Source: Streptococcaceae bacterium (GTDB lineage Bacteria; Bacillota; Bacilli; Lactobacillales; Streptococcaceae). Taken from it: 18,579 nucleotides of DNA. A program made the translations under genes and the position numbers. Where the stretch lies: NCBI GenBank assembly GCA_031270215.1, contig JAISYB010000095.1, positions 1 to 18,579 of the forward strand. The letters run 5' to 3'. Each line of letters opens with the position of its first letter. Within the stretch, counting starts at the first letter, position 1. Below, in pieces: positions 8,018 through 16,034 of the stretch. The notes under the pieces are model-generated. The model did no database searches and was not told the DNA's origin. It saw nothing but the letters and a program-made list of their open reading frames with translations.

Positions 8018-9016
8018 ATGGGAAAAGTAATCACGCTTGGAGAAATTATGCTCCGTTTGTCAACTGAGATTGGTGTGCGACTAAAGTGCACTTCACAGCT
8101 TGCGGTGCATTACGGCGGCGCTGAAGCAAATGTTGCAATTTCCTTAGCGCATTATCAGCACGAGGTTGCCTTTGTAAGCAAGGTTCCGGATAGTAGTTTA
8201 GGAGAAGCGGTGATTGCGCACCTCAGAGGTGCTAATGTCAGCTGCGAGCATTTGTTGAAGGGCGGTAGTCGTCTTGGCACCTATTATCTAGAAACAGGGA
8301 GCGGTAAACGTAGCGCAAAGGTCATCTATGATCGTGCGGCTTCAAGCTTTGCAAGTATGAAAGAAAATGAATGGTCAGATGACTTGTTTTATGGTGCAGA
8401 ACTCTTTCACATTTCAGGGATTACGCCGGCTTTATCAGAGAAGTGGCAGGCGTTGACATTGAGCTTAATTAAAGAAGCAAAACATGCAGGCTGTAAAATC
8501 AGTTTTGATGTGAATTATCGTGGAAATTTGTGGACACAGCAGGCAGCAGGAGAATTTTTGAATAAGATTTTGCCATTGGTAGATTACTGCTCGGCAGGGG
8601 AGCTTGACGCACGACATCTATTAAAGATTCCGACTTACCAAGGGGAGAAGTCGGCATTGATTTATTATTACCAAGAAATTCAAGCTAGATATCCAAATAT
8701 TCAAGTGCTGTATTCAACCAAACGCCTAGTAAAATCAGCTAGTGACAATCATTTGGTCGGAACGCTTTGGGTTAACGGCAAATATTTTGAATCAAAAAGT
8801 CATCATATTTGTCCGATTGTTGATCGAATTGGCGCAGGCGACACTTTTTCAGCAGGGATTCTCCACGGCTTGTTAGCTGATGAAACAAGTCAGTGGACGA
8901 TTGATTTCGCAACCGCTGCAGCTGCATTAAAGCATACCGTCTTAGGTGATGACAATCAGTTCAACGAAGAAGAGGTTTTGTCTTTCTTGAATGATTCAGG
9001 TAAAATCATTCGATAA
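8018..9016 (+). CDS. kdgK: 2-keto-3-deoxygluconate kinase (PfkB family)
   Basis: The 332-residue ribokinase/PfkB-fold kinase phosphorylates KDG to KDPG with ATP, linking UxuA to KdgA. The N-terminal substrate-site glycines appear in 'HYGGAEANVA' (31-40), a central strand has 'FDVNYRGN' (163-170), and the C-terminal PfkB signature 'DRIGAGDTFSAG' (269-280) contains the catalytic base Asp275 and the anion hole. AAGGAG overlapping the end of kdgA gives good spacing to the ATG. It is the last gene of the operon and is followed directly by a terminator. PfkB kinases overlap in specificity, but the neighbours make KDG kinase the clear choice. Confidence 0.92.
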   Translation: MGKVITLGEIMLRLSTEIGVRLKCTSQLAVHYGGAEANVAISLAHYQHEVAFVSKVPDSSLGEAVIAHLRGANVSCEHLLKGGSRLGTYYLETGSGKRSAKVIYDRAASSFASMKENEWSDDLFYGAELFHISGITPALSEKWQALTLSLIKEAKHAGCKISFDVNYRGNLWTQQAAGEFLNKILPLVDYCSAGELDARHLLKIPTYQGEKSALIYYYQEIQARYPNIQVLYSTKRLVKSASDNHLVGTLWVNGKYFESKSHHICPIVDRIGAGDTFSAGILHGLLADETSQWTIDFATAAAALKHTVLGDDNQFNEEEVLSFLNDSGKIIR

Positions 9017-9028
9017 TAAAATCATAAT

Positions 9029-9066
9029 AAATCCCAATTGTGTATCAAGCAGTTTTGGGATTTTTT
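9029..9066 (+). terminator. Terminator of the glucuronate operon
   Basis: AATCCCAA (9030-9037) pairs with TTGGGATT (9055-9062) and is followed by a T run (9061-9066). It lies 13 bases after the kdgK stop. Confidence 0.82.
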
Positions 9067-9070
9067 AGGC

Positions 9071-9115
9071 ACAAAAAAACAAACGCAACGCAGTGGATAC
9101 TGCGCAACGCTTGTT
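9071..9115 (-). terminator. Terminator of pflB
   Basis: On the minus strand a long stem (about 14 bp, several G-T pairs and one mismatch; 9081-9114) directly follows the pflB stop and is followed by TTTGTTTTTTT. It is back to back with the kdgK terminator. Confidence 0.85.
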
Positions 9116-9122
9116 AAATTAA

Positions 9123-11423
9123 TTAATCTTGTGATAACACTTCGTGGAAGACACGTTGTGTTAACTCGCTCTTTTGTTCTTTAGTAAGATATTTGGTGTT
9201 AACACAGTAGCCTGAGATACGAACGATAACATCTTCACCAGACATAATCTTTTCGTAAACATCCTTAATATCCATTACGTTTAAGTTAACGTGTTGACCG
9301 CCATCTCTAAAGTAACCATCTAGGACATCAACTAGGTTTGCTACCTGTTCATCGCGTGTCTTACCTAAAGCGCGTGGAGAAACCTGTGTTGTAAGTGAGA
9401 TACCGTCATTAGCATGCTTAAATTCAAGCTTAGACAATGAACGTAGGTTTTGTAACCAGCCGCCCTTAGCTTTGTTTGAAGGGTTCGCACCTGGAGAGAA
9501 GTACTCAACTTCAGAAGTGTTAGCAGAGCCATCTTCATTTAAGAAAACACCACGGTGAACTGGAGAGTTACCAGTTTGTTTTGAATAAGCCACATTTGAA
9601 GTAATTGTAAGTAGTGATACAGTTGCTTCAGCATTTTTGTAAAGCTTATGGCTTGCAAGCTTAGTATGGTACATTTCCATAACCATTTTCGCAATTGCAT
9701 CTACACGGTCATCGTCTTCACCATATCTTGGGTAGTCGCCTTCTGTTTTGTAGTCATAGATGTAGCCATTTTCATCACGAAGCGTTGTTACCTTAGCGTA
9801 TTTGATTGCTGAAAGTGAGTCAACTGTATTAGCGAATCCACAGATACCAAAGCCCATGTTAGCGCGTTGCAAGGTTGGCAAGAATGCCATTTGCGCTGCT
9901 TCATAGTTGTATTTGTCAGTCATGTAATGAATGATATTTAAGGCATCTACGTAAGTGTCGGTCAACCAGTTCAATGACTTGTCGAAGTTAGCTAAAACTT
10001 TTTCATAAGACAATACTTCATCGGTAACAGGTTCGATATCAAATACCTTGTAATCACGGTGAAGATCATCATAACCACCATTTAAGCCAGTAAGTAGGGC
10101 TTTCAAGACGTTAACACGTGCACCGAAGTATTGAATGTTATGACGTTGATTTTCATTTTCTGGATCAAGTGGTGATACACAGCAAGAGATACAGCTCATT
10201 TCGCCGTAGCCTTCTTTAGACATTGTTTCAACACCTTCATATTGGATAGAAGAATGTTTGTGACTCATATCCATACAATAGCGTTTGAAGACATAAGGTA
10301 ATTTTTCATCCCAAAGAACAGTTAAGTTTGGCTCTGGTGCATTACCGATATTGTCTAAAGTATTTAGGAAACGATAGTCCATTTTTGTGACACGGTGACG
10401 ACCGTCTGCACCAAAACCTGCCATTGAAGTCGTGATAAAGGTTGGATCTCCTGAGTAAAGTGCATCGTAAGCTTTTGCACGAGCAAATTTAACTGTACGC
10501 AATTTCAATACAAAGTCATCAACAAATTCTTGGATTTCTGTTTCCGTATAAGCACCCTCAGCTAAGTCACGTTCTGCAAAGACGTCAAGGACGATTGGAA
10601 CACGACCAAGAGAAGTTGCGGCACCATTGATGACACGACAAGCTGCCATAAATGCAATGTTAGTCCATTGGATTGCTTCCTTTGTATCGTAAGCAGGACG
10701 ACGGACATCAACACCGTAAAGGTCACCAAAATTGATGATCTGTTGTAATGCTTTAATTTGCATTGAAACTTCTTCACGTAGGCGAATTGTTTCTTCATCA
10801 ATGTTTAGTAAGTATTTTTCAGCGTCAGCAATTTTTTCTTTGATTAGGTAGTCTGCACCGTATAATGCTAAACGTGCATAAACACCAACAATACGTCCGC
10901 GTGAGTATGCATCTGGCAAACCAGTTACGGTGTGTGCATGTCTTGCACGGCGGATATTTTTTGTATAAGCACGGAAAATACCGTCATTTACCGTTGTTGC
11001 ATGATTTGTGTAGATTTCGTTTAGGAATGGATCAGGCTCATAGCCATTTTCCTTAAGGATTGTTTCGGCAACACGGATACCACCTCTTGGCATAAAACTC
11101 AAACGGAATAACTCAGAGTTTTGTAAACCAAAAATGATTTCGTTGTCTTTGTCGATATAACCTGCTGGAATTTTGTCGATTGAAGCTGCGCGATCTGTGT
11201 CCATTGGGAATTTTGTATCTTCGTAATGCGCTTTTGTTTCTTCAATGATTTTTTTAATTTTTAAAGAACGTTCGGTAGGTCCTGCCAAGAAGCCTTCATC
11301 ACCATCATATGGGGTGTAGTTTGCTTGCACAAAGCGACTGACTGATGCTGAAGCCTTCCAATCGTCACCTTTGAATCCACGCCATGCTTTTTCATAAACA
11401 TCCTTTAACACTTCTGTTTTCAT
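9123..11423 (-). CDS. pflB: Pyruvate formate-lyase (formate C-acetyltransferase)
   Basis: This oxygen-sensitive glycyl-radical enzyme converts pyruvate and CoA to acetyl-CoA and formate in mixed-acid fermentation. From the ATG at 11423 it has 766 residues, normal for the family. The active-site cysteine pair is Cys414-Cys415 in 'SCISCCVSPLDP'. The radical glycine is Gly738 in 'VRISGYCVN' near the C-terminus. Start choice: AAAGGAG precedes ATG 11423. A frame open to 11504 would add 27 residues running through the promoter, so it is rejected. The gene is monocistronic, with an extended -10 promoter overlapped by a catabolite-response-like palindrome. The activating enzyme (PflA) is not in this window. 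Confidence 0.96.
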   Translation of the reverse strand: MKTEVLKDVYEKAWRGFKGDDWKASASVSRFVQANYTPYDGDEGFLAGPTERSLKIKKIIEETKAHYEDTKFPMDTDRAASIDKIPAGYIDKDNEIIFGLQNSELFRLSFMPRGGIRVAETILKENGYEPDPFLNEIYTNHATTVNDGIFRAYTKNIRRARHAHTVTGLPDAYSRGRIVGVYARLALYGADYLIKEKIADAEKYLLNIDEETIRLREEVSMQIKALQQIINFGDLYGVDVRRPAYDTKEAIQWTNIAFMAACRVINGAATSLGRVPIVLDVFAERDLAEGAYTETEIQEFVDDFVLKLRTVKFARAKAYDALYSGDPTFITTSMAGFGADGRHRVTKMDYRFLNTLDNIGNAPEPNLTVLWDEKLPYVFKRYCMDMSHKHSSIQYEGVETMSKEGYGEMSCISCCVSPLDPENENQRHNIQYFGARVNVLKALLTGLNGGYDDLHRDYKVFDIEPVTDEVLSYEKVLANFDKSLNWLTDTYVDALNIIHYMTDKYNYEAAQMAFLPTLQRANMGFGICGFANTVDSLSAIKYAKVTTLRDENGYIYDYKTEGDYPRYGEDDDRVDAIAKMVMEMYHTKLASHKLYKNAEATVSLLTITSNVAYSKQTGNSPVHRGVFLNEDGSANTSEVEYFSPGANPSNKAKGGWLQNLRSLSKLEFKHANDGISLTTQVSPRALGKTRDEQVANLVDVLDGYFRDGGQHVNLNVMDIKDVYEKIMSGEDVIVRISGYCVNTKYLTKEQKSELTQRVFHEVLSQD

Positions 11424-11477
11424 TGATAATCTCCTTTGTATTTGTAAAAAGTAATACAGATTTTTTAAGACAAATAA

Positions 11478-11506
11478 ACTATACCACATGAAAATCGCTT
11501 TCACAA
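11478..11506 (-). promoter_or_regulatory. pflB promoter (extended -10)
   Basis: On the minus strand TTGTGA (11506-11501) is followed by a 17-bp spacer and TATAGT (11483-11478), with TGG just before the -10 hexamer giving an extended -10. Predicted transcription begins about 50 bases before the pflB start codon. Confidence 0.75.
11489..11503. promoter_or_regulatory. Catabolite response element-like palindrome in the pflB promoter
   Basis: The minus strand reads TGAAAGCGATTTTCA: a near palindrome whose left half matches the CcpA cre consensus (TGWAANCGNT) but whose right half is displaced by one base. It occupies the spacer and touches the -35 box, so a bound protein would block the promoter. 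Identity as a CcpA site is inference. Confidence 0.45.
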
Positions 11507-11743
11507 TTAAAATGATCCGTTTTTTGCACTTTCTTTTGTATAACAGGTGTCTGTGAATGCCAAACTGTTACATAAAAAGGAACAGCTAACGCTATCAATA
11601 AACTCATGGTAAAGAAGTAGAATTATTTAACAATGAAATAATAAAAGAAGGTGAGATAAAAATGCTCTTAGATTTCTAAAAAAGGCGATACGACCTTCTG
11701 CACGCAGATATTTTTTATTCTGTTTTTAATTTTATTGAAATTA
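11507..11743. other. Intergenic region between pflB and dinB without a recognised gene
   Basis: I see no credible coding sequence. The stretch holds scattered CTGTT/AACAG inverted words (around 11540-11590) and a well-placed GAAGGTGAG followed by a five-codon frame (ATG 11661, stop after LLDF) that may be chance or a relic. The sequence becomes very A/T-rich toward the dinB promoter. Confidence 0.4.
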
Positions 11744-11752
11744 TGTTATTAT
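11744..11752 (+). promoter_or_regulatory. Putative extended -10 promoter of dinB
   Basis: TG-T-TATTAT (11744-11752) makes an extended -10; the -35 is weak (TTTTAA at 17 bp). Transcription from about 11759 would exclude the upstream in-frame ATG at 11751 and leave a leader ending in the ribosome binding site of ATG 11793. Confidence 0.45.
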
Positions 11753-11792
11753 GAATAAGCAAAAAGGATTTGAAACAGAAGTGGTGATTAAC

Positions 11793-12932
11793 ATGCTAAT
11801 TTTTCCATTAAATAATGACACATCAAGAAAAATTATTCATATTGATATGGATGCTTTTTTTGCTGCGGTTGAGATGCGTGATAATCCGAAATTAGTGGGA
11901 AAGCCTGTTGTGATTGCGCGTCATCCAAAGGAAACGCACGGACGTGGTGTTGTTTCGACGGCAAATTATAAAGCGCGCGAGTACGGTATTCACTCGGCAA
12001 TGAGTGCAAAAGAAGCGTACGAATTATGTCCGCATGCCGTGTTTATTTCAGGAAATTATCAAAAATATGTTGAGATATCTGAGCAAATTCGGGATATTTT
12101 TAGACGCTATACAGATGTGATTGAGCCGTTGTCGATTGATGAAGCGTATTTAGACGTGACGAGTAACAAGATTCATTCAACCTCAGGGGTTAAGATCGCT
12201 AAATTAATCCAGCACGATATTTGGCACGAGCTACATTTGACTTGTTCAGCTGGTGTTTCCTATAATAAATTTTTGGCAAAATTAGGTTCCGACTTTGAGA
12301 AGCCGCATGGTTTGACTGTGATTAAACCAGAGGACGCTAAGCAATTTTTAGTGAAATTGCCGATTGAAAAGTTTTACGGTGTCGGTAAAAAGAGTGTTGA
12401 ACGATTTTCTCAATTAGAGATAAAAACGGGCGGAGATTTATTAACATTGTCAGAAATGCAGCTGATTCAAGAATTTGGCAAATTGGGTTATTCACTCTTT
12501 CGGAAAGTTCGCGGTATTCACAATGCACCGGTTAAAACGACTAGAATCAGAAAGTCAATCGGCAAGGAGAACACCTACGCTAAGCCTTTGGTGACTGAGG
12601 AGCAAGTTAATGCTGAGTTGGCGCAGCTTGCGCAGAAGGTTTCAGCTGCACTTACAAGACACAGACGGTATGGACAAACGGTCGTTATCAAAGTGCGAAC
12701 GAAGAATTTCGCCACAAAGACAAAGCGTTTAACCGTTGATAAAAAGATTGCAACAACAGTTGATATTTTAAAGCTTGCTGAAAATTTATTCCAAGAAGTC
12801 GGTGGATTAGAGGCGGGAATTCGTTTGCTGGGTATCACGGTAACAAGTCTATATTCACTGGAAATTGAGCAGCTTGAGTTGCCTTTGTGGCAAGCAAATG
12901 AGGGTGTGGTAAACTCTCCTAAAAAAGATTGA
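11793..12932 (+). CDS. dinB: DNA polymerase IV (Y-family translesion polymerase)
   Basis: From ATG 11793 the protein has 379 residues and begins MLIFPLNNDTSRKIIHIDMD, the DinP form seen in lactococci and streptococci. The catalytic carboxylates are Asp18 in 'IHIDMDAFF' and Asp116-Glu117 in 'PLSIDEAYLD'. Helix-hairpin-helix and little-finger regions follow ('FYGVGKKSVERF', 'IRKSIGKENTYAKP'). Near the C-terminus 'QLELPLW' (360-366) matches the sliding-clamp binding motif. It synthesises past damaged bases with low fidelity. GGTGAT lies just before 11793; the in-frame ATG at 11751 overlaps the predicted -10 and is therefore not preferred. The gene is apparently monocistronic. Confidence 0.94.
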   Translation: MLIFPLNNDTSRKIIHIDMDAFFAAVEMRDNPKLVGKPVVIARHPKETHGRGVVSTANYKAREYGIHSAMSAKEAYELCPHAVFISGNYQKYVEISEQIRDIFRRYTDVIEPLSIDEAYLDVTSNKIHSTSGVKIAKLIQHDIWHELHLTCSAGVSYNKFLAKLGSDFEKPHGLTVIKPEDAKQFLVKLPIEKFYGVGKKSVERFSQLEIKTGGDLLTLSEMQLIQEFGKLGYSLFRKVRGIHNAPVKTTRIRKSIGKENTYAKPLVTEEQVNAELAQLAQKVSAALTRHRRYGQTVVIKVRTKNFATKTKRLTVDKKIATTVDILKLAENLFQEVGGLEAGIRLLGITVTSLYSLEIEQLELPLWQANEGVVNSPKKD

Positions 12933-13250
12933 GCTAAGTTAAGTCAAAATGGATTAACTGTCATACGGAATTAGACCGAGATTTGTTGTAAGTGAAAAAA
13001 TAGATGACGAAAAATTTTGTGTCTTAGTGTTAGCCTAGTTTTTGAAAATTCTCGGGCTGACGGCAATCGCTCGGAAAACTTACGCTTAGCTACCTGAGCA
13101 ACTTACGACTTTAGCCGTGTGAATTGTCAACGATTAGCATTTGATTTAGTTTTAGAGATGTTTTTCAAAAAAACAACTGTAAACCATGGTAAAAATACTT
13201 ATAAAATGATAGAATAATAACGTTAGGGCAAAAAGTCCGCAAAAAAATTT
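12933..13250. other. Non-coding gap between dinB and fbaA with inverted and direct repeats
   Basis: No gene is seen in about 330 bases. At 13047-13125 several complementary segments nest: AATTC (13047-13051) with GAATT (13121-13125), ACGGC (13060-13064) with GCCGT (13114-13118), and GCTC (13069-13072) with GAGC (13096-13099). AACTTACG is directly repeated at 13077 and 13100. This could be an RNA leader, a small RNA or a decayed element. The fbaA promoter lies near the right end, about 13175-13215, with A/T-rich candidates (TATAAA, TAGAAT) but no good -35. Confidence 0.45.
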
Positions 13251-13266
13251 AGGAGGCTATATTACT

Positions 13267-14166
13267 ATGGCAGTCGTATCAGCAGAAAAATTTGTAAAAG
13301 CAGCAAGTGAAAATGGTTATGCAATCGGTGGTTTTAACACAAACAACCTTGAGTGGACACAAGCAATTTTACGTGCAGCAGAAGCTAAAAAAGCACCAAT
13401 TTTAATCCAAACTTCAATGGGTGCAGCTAAATACATGGGTGGTTATAAAACTGCTTATAATCTTGTTGTTAACTTGGTTGAATCAATGAACATCACAGTT
13501 CCAGTAGCGGTTCATTTAGATCATGGACACTATGAAGATGCAAAGGAAGTTATCGAAGTTGGTTATACTTCATTGATGTTTGATGGCTCTCATTTGCCAA
13601 TCGAAGAAAACTTAGAAAAAACACGTGAAATCGTTGCGTTAGCACATGCTAAGGGTATTTCAGTGGAAGCAGAAGTTGGAACTATCGGTGGTGAAGAAGA
13701 CGGTATCGTAGGTAAAGGCGAATTAGCGCCAATCGAAGATGCAGTTAAAATGGTTCAAACAGGAATTGATTTCTTAGCAGCTGGTATCGGTAATATCCAC
13801 GGACCATATCCAGAAAACTGGGACGGTCTTGACCTTGACCATTTGAAGAAATTAAATGAAGCAATCAAAGCAGTAAATGATGGCAAACCATTCCCTATCG
13901 TTTTACACGGCGGTTCAGGTATTCCTGATGAGCAAATCAAAGCTGCAATCAAGCTTGGTGTTGCTAAAGTTAATGTAAATACTGAATCACAAATTGCATT
14001 TTCTGATGCAACTCGTGCATTTGCCCGCACGTATGATGCAAACGAAGCAGAATATTTCAAGAAAAAATTATTTGATCCACGTAAATTCTTGAAAGACGGT
14101 ATTGATGCAGTTCAAGGCGCAGTTGAAGAGCGCATTGATGTTTTCGGTTCTGAAGGCAAAGCGTAA
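13267..14166 (+). CDS. fbaA: Class II fructose-1,6-bisphosphate aldolase
   Basis: The 299-residue zinc-dependent glycolytic enzyme cleaves fructose 1,6-bisphosphate to dihydroxyacetone phosphate and glyceraldehyde 3-phosphate. Family residues are visible: catalytic Asp85 and zinc ligand His86 in 'VHLDHGHYE', further zinc ligands His178 in 'GNIHGPYP' and His214 in 'IVLHGGSG', and the phosphate-binding 'VNVNTESQIAF'. A strong AGGAGG (13251-13256) precedes the ATG by 10 bases. Codon use is more biased than in the neighbouring genes (for example GGT, GTT, CGT, GAA), as expected of a highly expressed gene. It is monocistronic with its own terminator. Triose phosphate from KdgA enters glycolysis just below this step, but the two units are separately controlled. 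Confidence 0.97.
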   Translation: MAVVSAEKFVKAASENGYAIGGFNTNNLEWTQAILRAAEAKKAPILIQTSMGAAKYMGGYKTAYNLVVNLVESMNITVPVAVHLDHGHYEDAKEVIEVGYTSLMFDGSHLPIEENLEKTREIVALAHAKGISVEAEVGTIGGEEDGIVGKGELAPIEDAVKMVQTGIDFLAAGIGNIHGPYPENWDGLDLDHLKKLNEAIKAVNDGKPFPIVLHGGSGIPDEQIKAAIKLGVAKVNVNTESQIAFSDATRAFARTYDANEAEYFKKKLFDPRKFLKDGIDAVQGAVEERIDVFGSEGKA

Positions 14167-14190
14167 TCAACTTATAAAACATGATTAAAT

Positions 14191-14221
14191 AAACGTTTGT
14201 CAGAAATGGCAGACGTTTTTT
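14191..14221 (+). terminator. fbaA terminator
   Basis: An 11-bp stem (14191-14201 with 14208-14218, including G-T pairs) around a six-base loop, with a T run starting inside the right arm (14216-14221). It lies 25 bases after the stop. Confidence 0.9.
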
Positions 14222-14295
14222 GGGTGGGATTTGTAGGAAATAGCCACCGAATCAGAAATGGATCTGATCCAAAAGTCACTTTGAATTTTAAAAAA

Positions 14296-14336
14296 TAAGC
14301 TGACCATACTAGATTTTTTCTAGTTGGTTGGCTTTT
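14296..14336. terminator. Second hairpin, terminator-like, downstream of fbaA
   Basis: AAGCTGACC (14297-14305) pairs with GGTTGGCTT (14326-14334), and ACTAGA with TCTAGT inside it. The T tract on the plus side is short; on the minus strand an A/T-rich run also follows. It stands at the 3' side of the minus-strand recombinase remnant and may be that gene's former terminator. Confidence 0.5.
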
Positions 14337-14345
14337 CAGTATTTA

Positions 14346-14477
14346 TCAAAAAATCTTTTGTTTGACAACCGCATGAACGACTATTTTATCAATCATTTCA
14401 CGGAGTAATTCAGATGTGAGTGTTTCAAATCTGAAATTCTTTCTAACGACTTCAAGAAAATGTGAAATATTTATTTG
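14346..14477 (-). pseudogene. Remnant of a large serine recombinase (C-terminal scrap)
   Basis: On the minus strand, between stop codons, the frame reads 'HFLEVVRKNFRFETLT' followed by 'SELLREMIDKIVVHAV', then a short unrelated tail to a TGA at 14346. This matches the region near the C-terminus of large serine recombinases of transposons, SCCmec-like and phage elements, where 'ELTPELL..(L/M)IDKIVVH' is highly conserved. In intact proteins this block follows the catalytic and zinc-ribbon domains; here both the ~400 upstream residues and the downstream tail are gone. No start or ribosome binding site is present. It is therefore a dead fragment and marks past insertion of a mobile element. The assignment rests on the conserved block alone. 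Confidence 0.75.
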
Positions 14478-14592
14478 TTATTCAATCTGATGACCTACTT
14501 TCTAAACACATTTAAACTTCATTTATCATCTCTTGCAGTAATAATCTTTTTTATATTTCGGTTATTATTGACGTGGAAATATTTGTAAAATT

Positions 14593-14621
14593 TTGACAAA
14601 TAACAATAAATGACCTAAAAT
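14593..14621 (+). promoter_or_regulatory. Promoter of the T7SS-effector-like cluster
   Basis: TTGACA (14593-14598), a 17-bp spacer and TAAAAT (14616-14621) predict a start near 14628, about 60 bases before the first ATG of the cluster. The hexamers and spacing are as good as those of the glucuronate operon, so the decayed cluster may still be transcribed. Confidence 0.75.
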
Positions 14622-14686
14622 CGTGATAATTAGCTTATTGCCACTTGGAACAGCTATTAGCATAAAAGAAGATAAGGAAAAGTTAA

Positions 14687-15145
14687 ATGAGCAAGCGCAA
14701 AAAATTAATCATAGGAATTGTAATAGTCTTATTAGTAATTATCGGAATCGTAGAAGGAAAAAAATATATGACTGAACAAATACATAATCAAAGAATAGCG
14801 GAAAGAGCAGAGAAATTGAGAACTGAGGAGTTTGAAATAGCGATTACCCAAAAATTGAAGGAGGCTTATCCTGATATTAAAGAAATCAGATTTGAGGCTA
14901 CAAGCAAAAATGATAAAACAGGATTTTATTGGACAACGGTTCATATTATTACAGATTGGACAGAAAACCAACCTGAAAATGTGGAGGTGGGGAATTTACA
15001 GTTTAACTACACTTCTCTTCAAGTTATCCAAAACGAAGAGTACGCAATATAAACGACTGAATTTTTATCTAACCGTTATAAAACAGGAAAAACAACAACT
15101 CCAGTATTAGTTACATACTCAATTGGTGAAAGTAAGGAGATTTAA
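14687..15145 (+). pseudogene. Membrane-anchored small protein with in-frame premature stop; possible immunity protein of the adjacent effector
   Basis: The frame gives 121 residues to a TAA at 15050-15052. The same frame then stays open for another 30 codons ('TTEFLSNRYKTGKTTTPVLV...') to a TAA just before the next gene, so the ancestral protein was probably ~152 residues. A basic N-terminus (MSKRKK) and a hydrophobic helix at about 7-24 indicate one membrane anchor with the rest outside the cell; there is no lipobox cysteine. The extracytoplasmic part begins with a charged helix and continues with probable beta strands ('FYWTTVHIITDW'). I do not recognise the family. Its place directly before a secreted-lipase-like effector, where TslA loci carry immunity lipoproteins, suggests an immunity role (inference). 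AAGGAAAAG serves as ribosome binding site. Confidence 0.6.
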
Positions 15146-15146
15146 A

Positions 15147-16034
15147 ATGGCGACAGAACAAGAACTTGTGGATTTAAATAATAAAGTTTATGGCGTTGAC
15201 CATAACTATAAAAAAGATGGTAAGTCATTTCAAAATATTAGCAAAGGGACAGAATTCATATTGAGGAAACAAAGTTCAAAGTCCTTTCAACTTCTAACGA
15301 CGAAAAACTAGGTGCTTCAACATATCCCTACCACAGTCTTTCACGGTTGGTTTAACTATAATACTTTAACCAAAGAAAGAACGTGCCTACATGGACGCTC
15401 ATATGGCACAATACATCAACTATCGAGCGCATGAGGAAGAAGCCGGTGGCAAATTTATCATCAGTCATAATCCTAAAAATACCGCTGGTTCGGTTTACTA
15501 TCTAGGCAGTGCGAATAGTCACTCACTAGCTTCTTTTAAGTTTGATAAAAATGGCAATATCAAATTAAATATTGAGGATTCAAAAGGCGAGAAAAAATAT
15601 CTAATTTGCAAGCTAGTCTCGCTAGAAGTTCAGGTGGGCAAAAAATCGCTCTACGAACAGAACTTATTCAAACAGTTTCAGAACATGCCAAAGACCTTGC
15701 ACAGGGCTATGAATCAGTTATTAAGGCTGAGCTAGATAAAGCTGAGCTTGAGATTAAAACGATTGTTCAAGAAATCAATCAAGGTGCTTATGCCATTCAA
15801 AATTATTTGCAAGCTTGGGAAGTTAATCAGTTAATTCAAAATTATCAAATATCTGATTTCTGGGATAATGGTCTGGAATCGTCAATTAAAGAAGAAGCTA
15901 AAAAATATAAAGACAGTCTATTTAATTTCTCAGACACGCTAACAGCAATTTCAAGGAGAATGGCTGATTATGATCGTCAAGCAGGGGCTAAATTGTTTAA
16001 ACAAGATATTACAGCTCGTGGAAAGGTAAAATAA
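15147..16034 (+). pseudogene. Broken T7SS lipase effector, TslA / reverse-LXG type
   Basis: The gene starts at ATG 15147 after a good AAGGAG, and 'MATEQELVDLNNKVYG' matches the N-terminus of lipase-type (Mbeg1/DUF2974-like) effectors. A one-base loss near 15255 moves the continuation 'HIEETKFKVLS' to another frame. Around 15312-15340 the sequence jumps to the post-lipase region. A one-base gain near 15376 is needed to read 'TLTKEERAYMDAHMAQYINY', and a one-base loss in the A6 run at 15592-15597 to read 'ISNLQASLARSSGG'. The last frame (15606-16034) is an intact helical domain of ~140 residues with 'INQGAYAIQNYLQAWEVN' and 'MADYDRQAGAKLFKQD', resembling C-terminal targeting domains of reverse-LXG effectors. 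No GxSxG lipase motif remains in any frame. About 295 codons survive, well below the size I recall for intact relatives. Separate calls of the pieces as genes would be wrong. Confidence 0.68.

Noticed and set aside
7462..8091. A 209-codon open frame on the minus strand opposite kdgA
   Set aside because: It is a frame shadow of a clearly conserved gene; its product has no recognisable pattern and no ribosome binding site.
11424..11504. A 27-residue N-terminal extension of PflB
   Set aside because: It would be translated through the predicted -10 and leader; ATG 11423 has a strong ribosome binding site and gives the family N-terminus.
11751..11792. An upstream in-frame ATG for dinB
   Set aside because: It overlaps the extended -10 promoter and lacks a ribosome binding site; MLIFPL at 11793 matches known DinP starts.
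15588..15600. Programmed -1 ribosomal frameshift at the A run
   Set aside because: Possible in principle, but the other frame breaks and the missing catalytic core make gene decay the simpler explanation, and no stimulatory structure is evident.
15391..15735. A stand-alone gene of 114 codons inside the effector remnant
   Set aside because: Its first part continues family-like sequence from the frame before it, and its last 45 codons are out of frame with the conserved helical domain, so it is a fragment of the broken gene.
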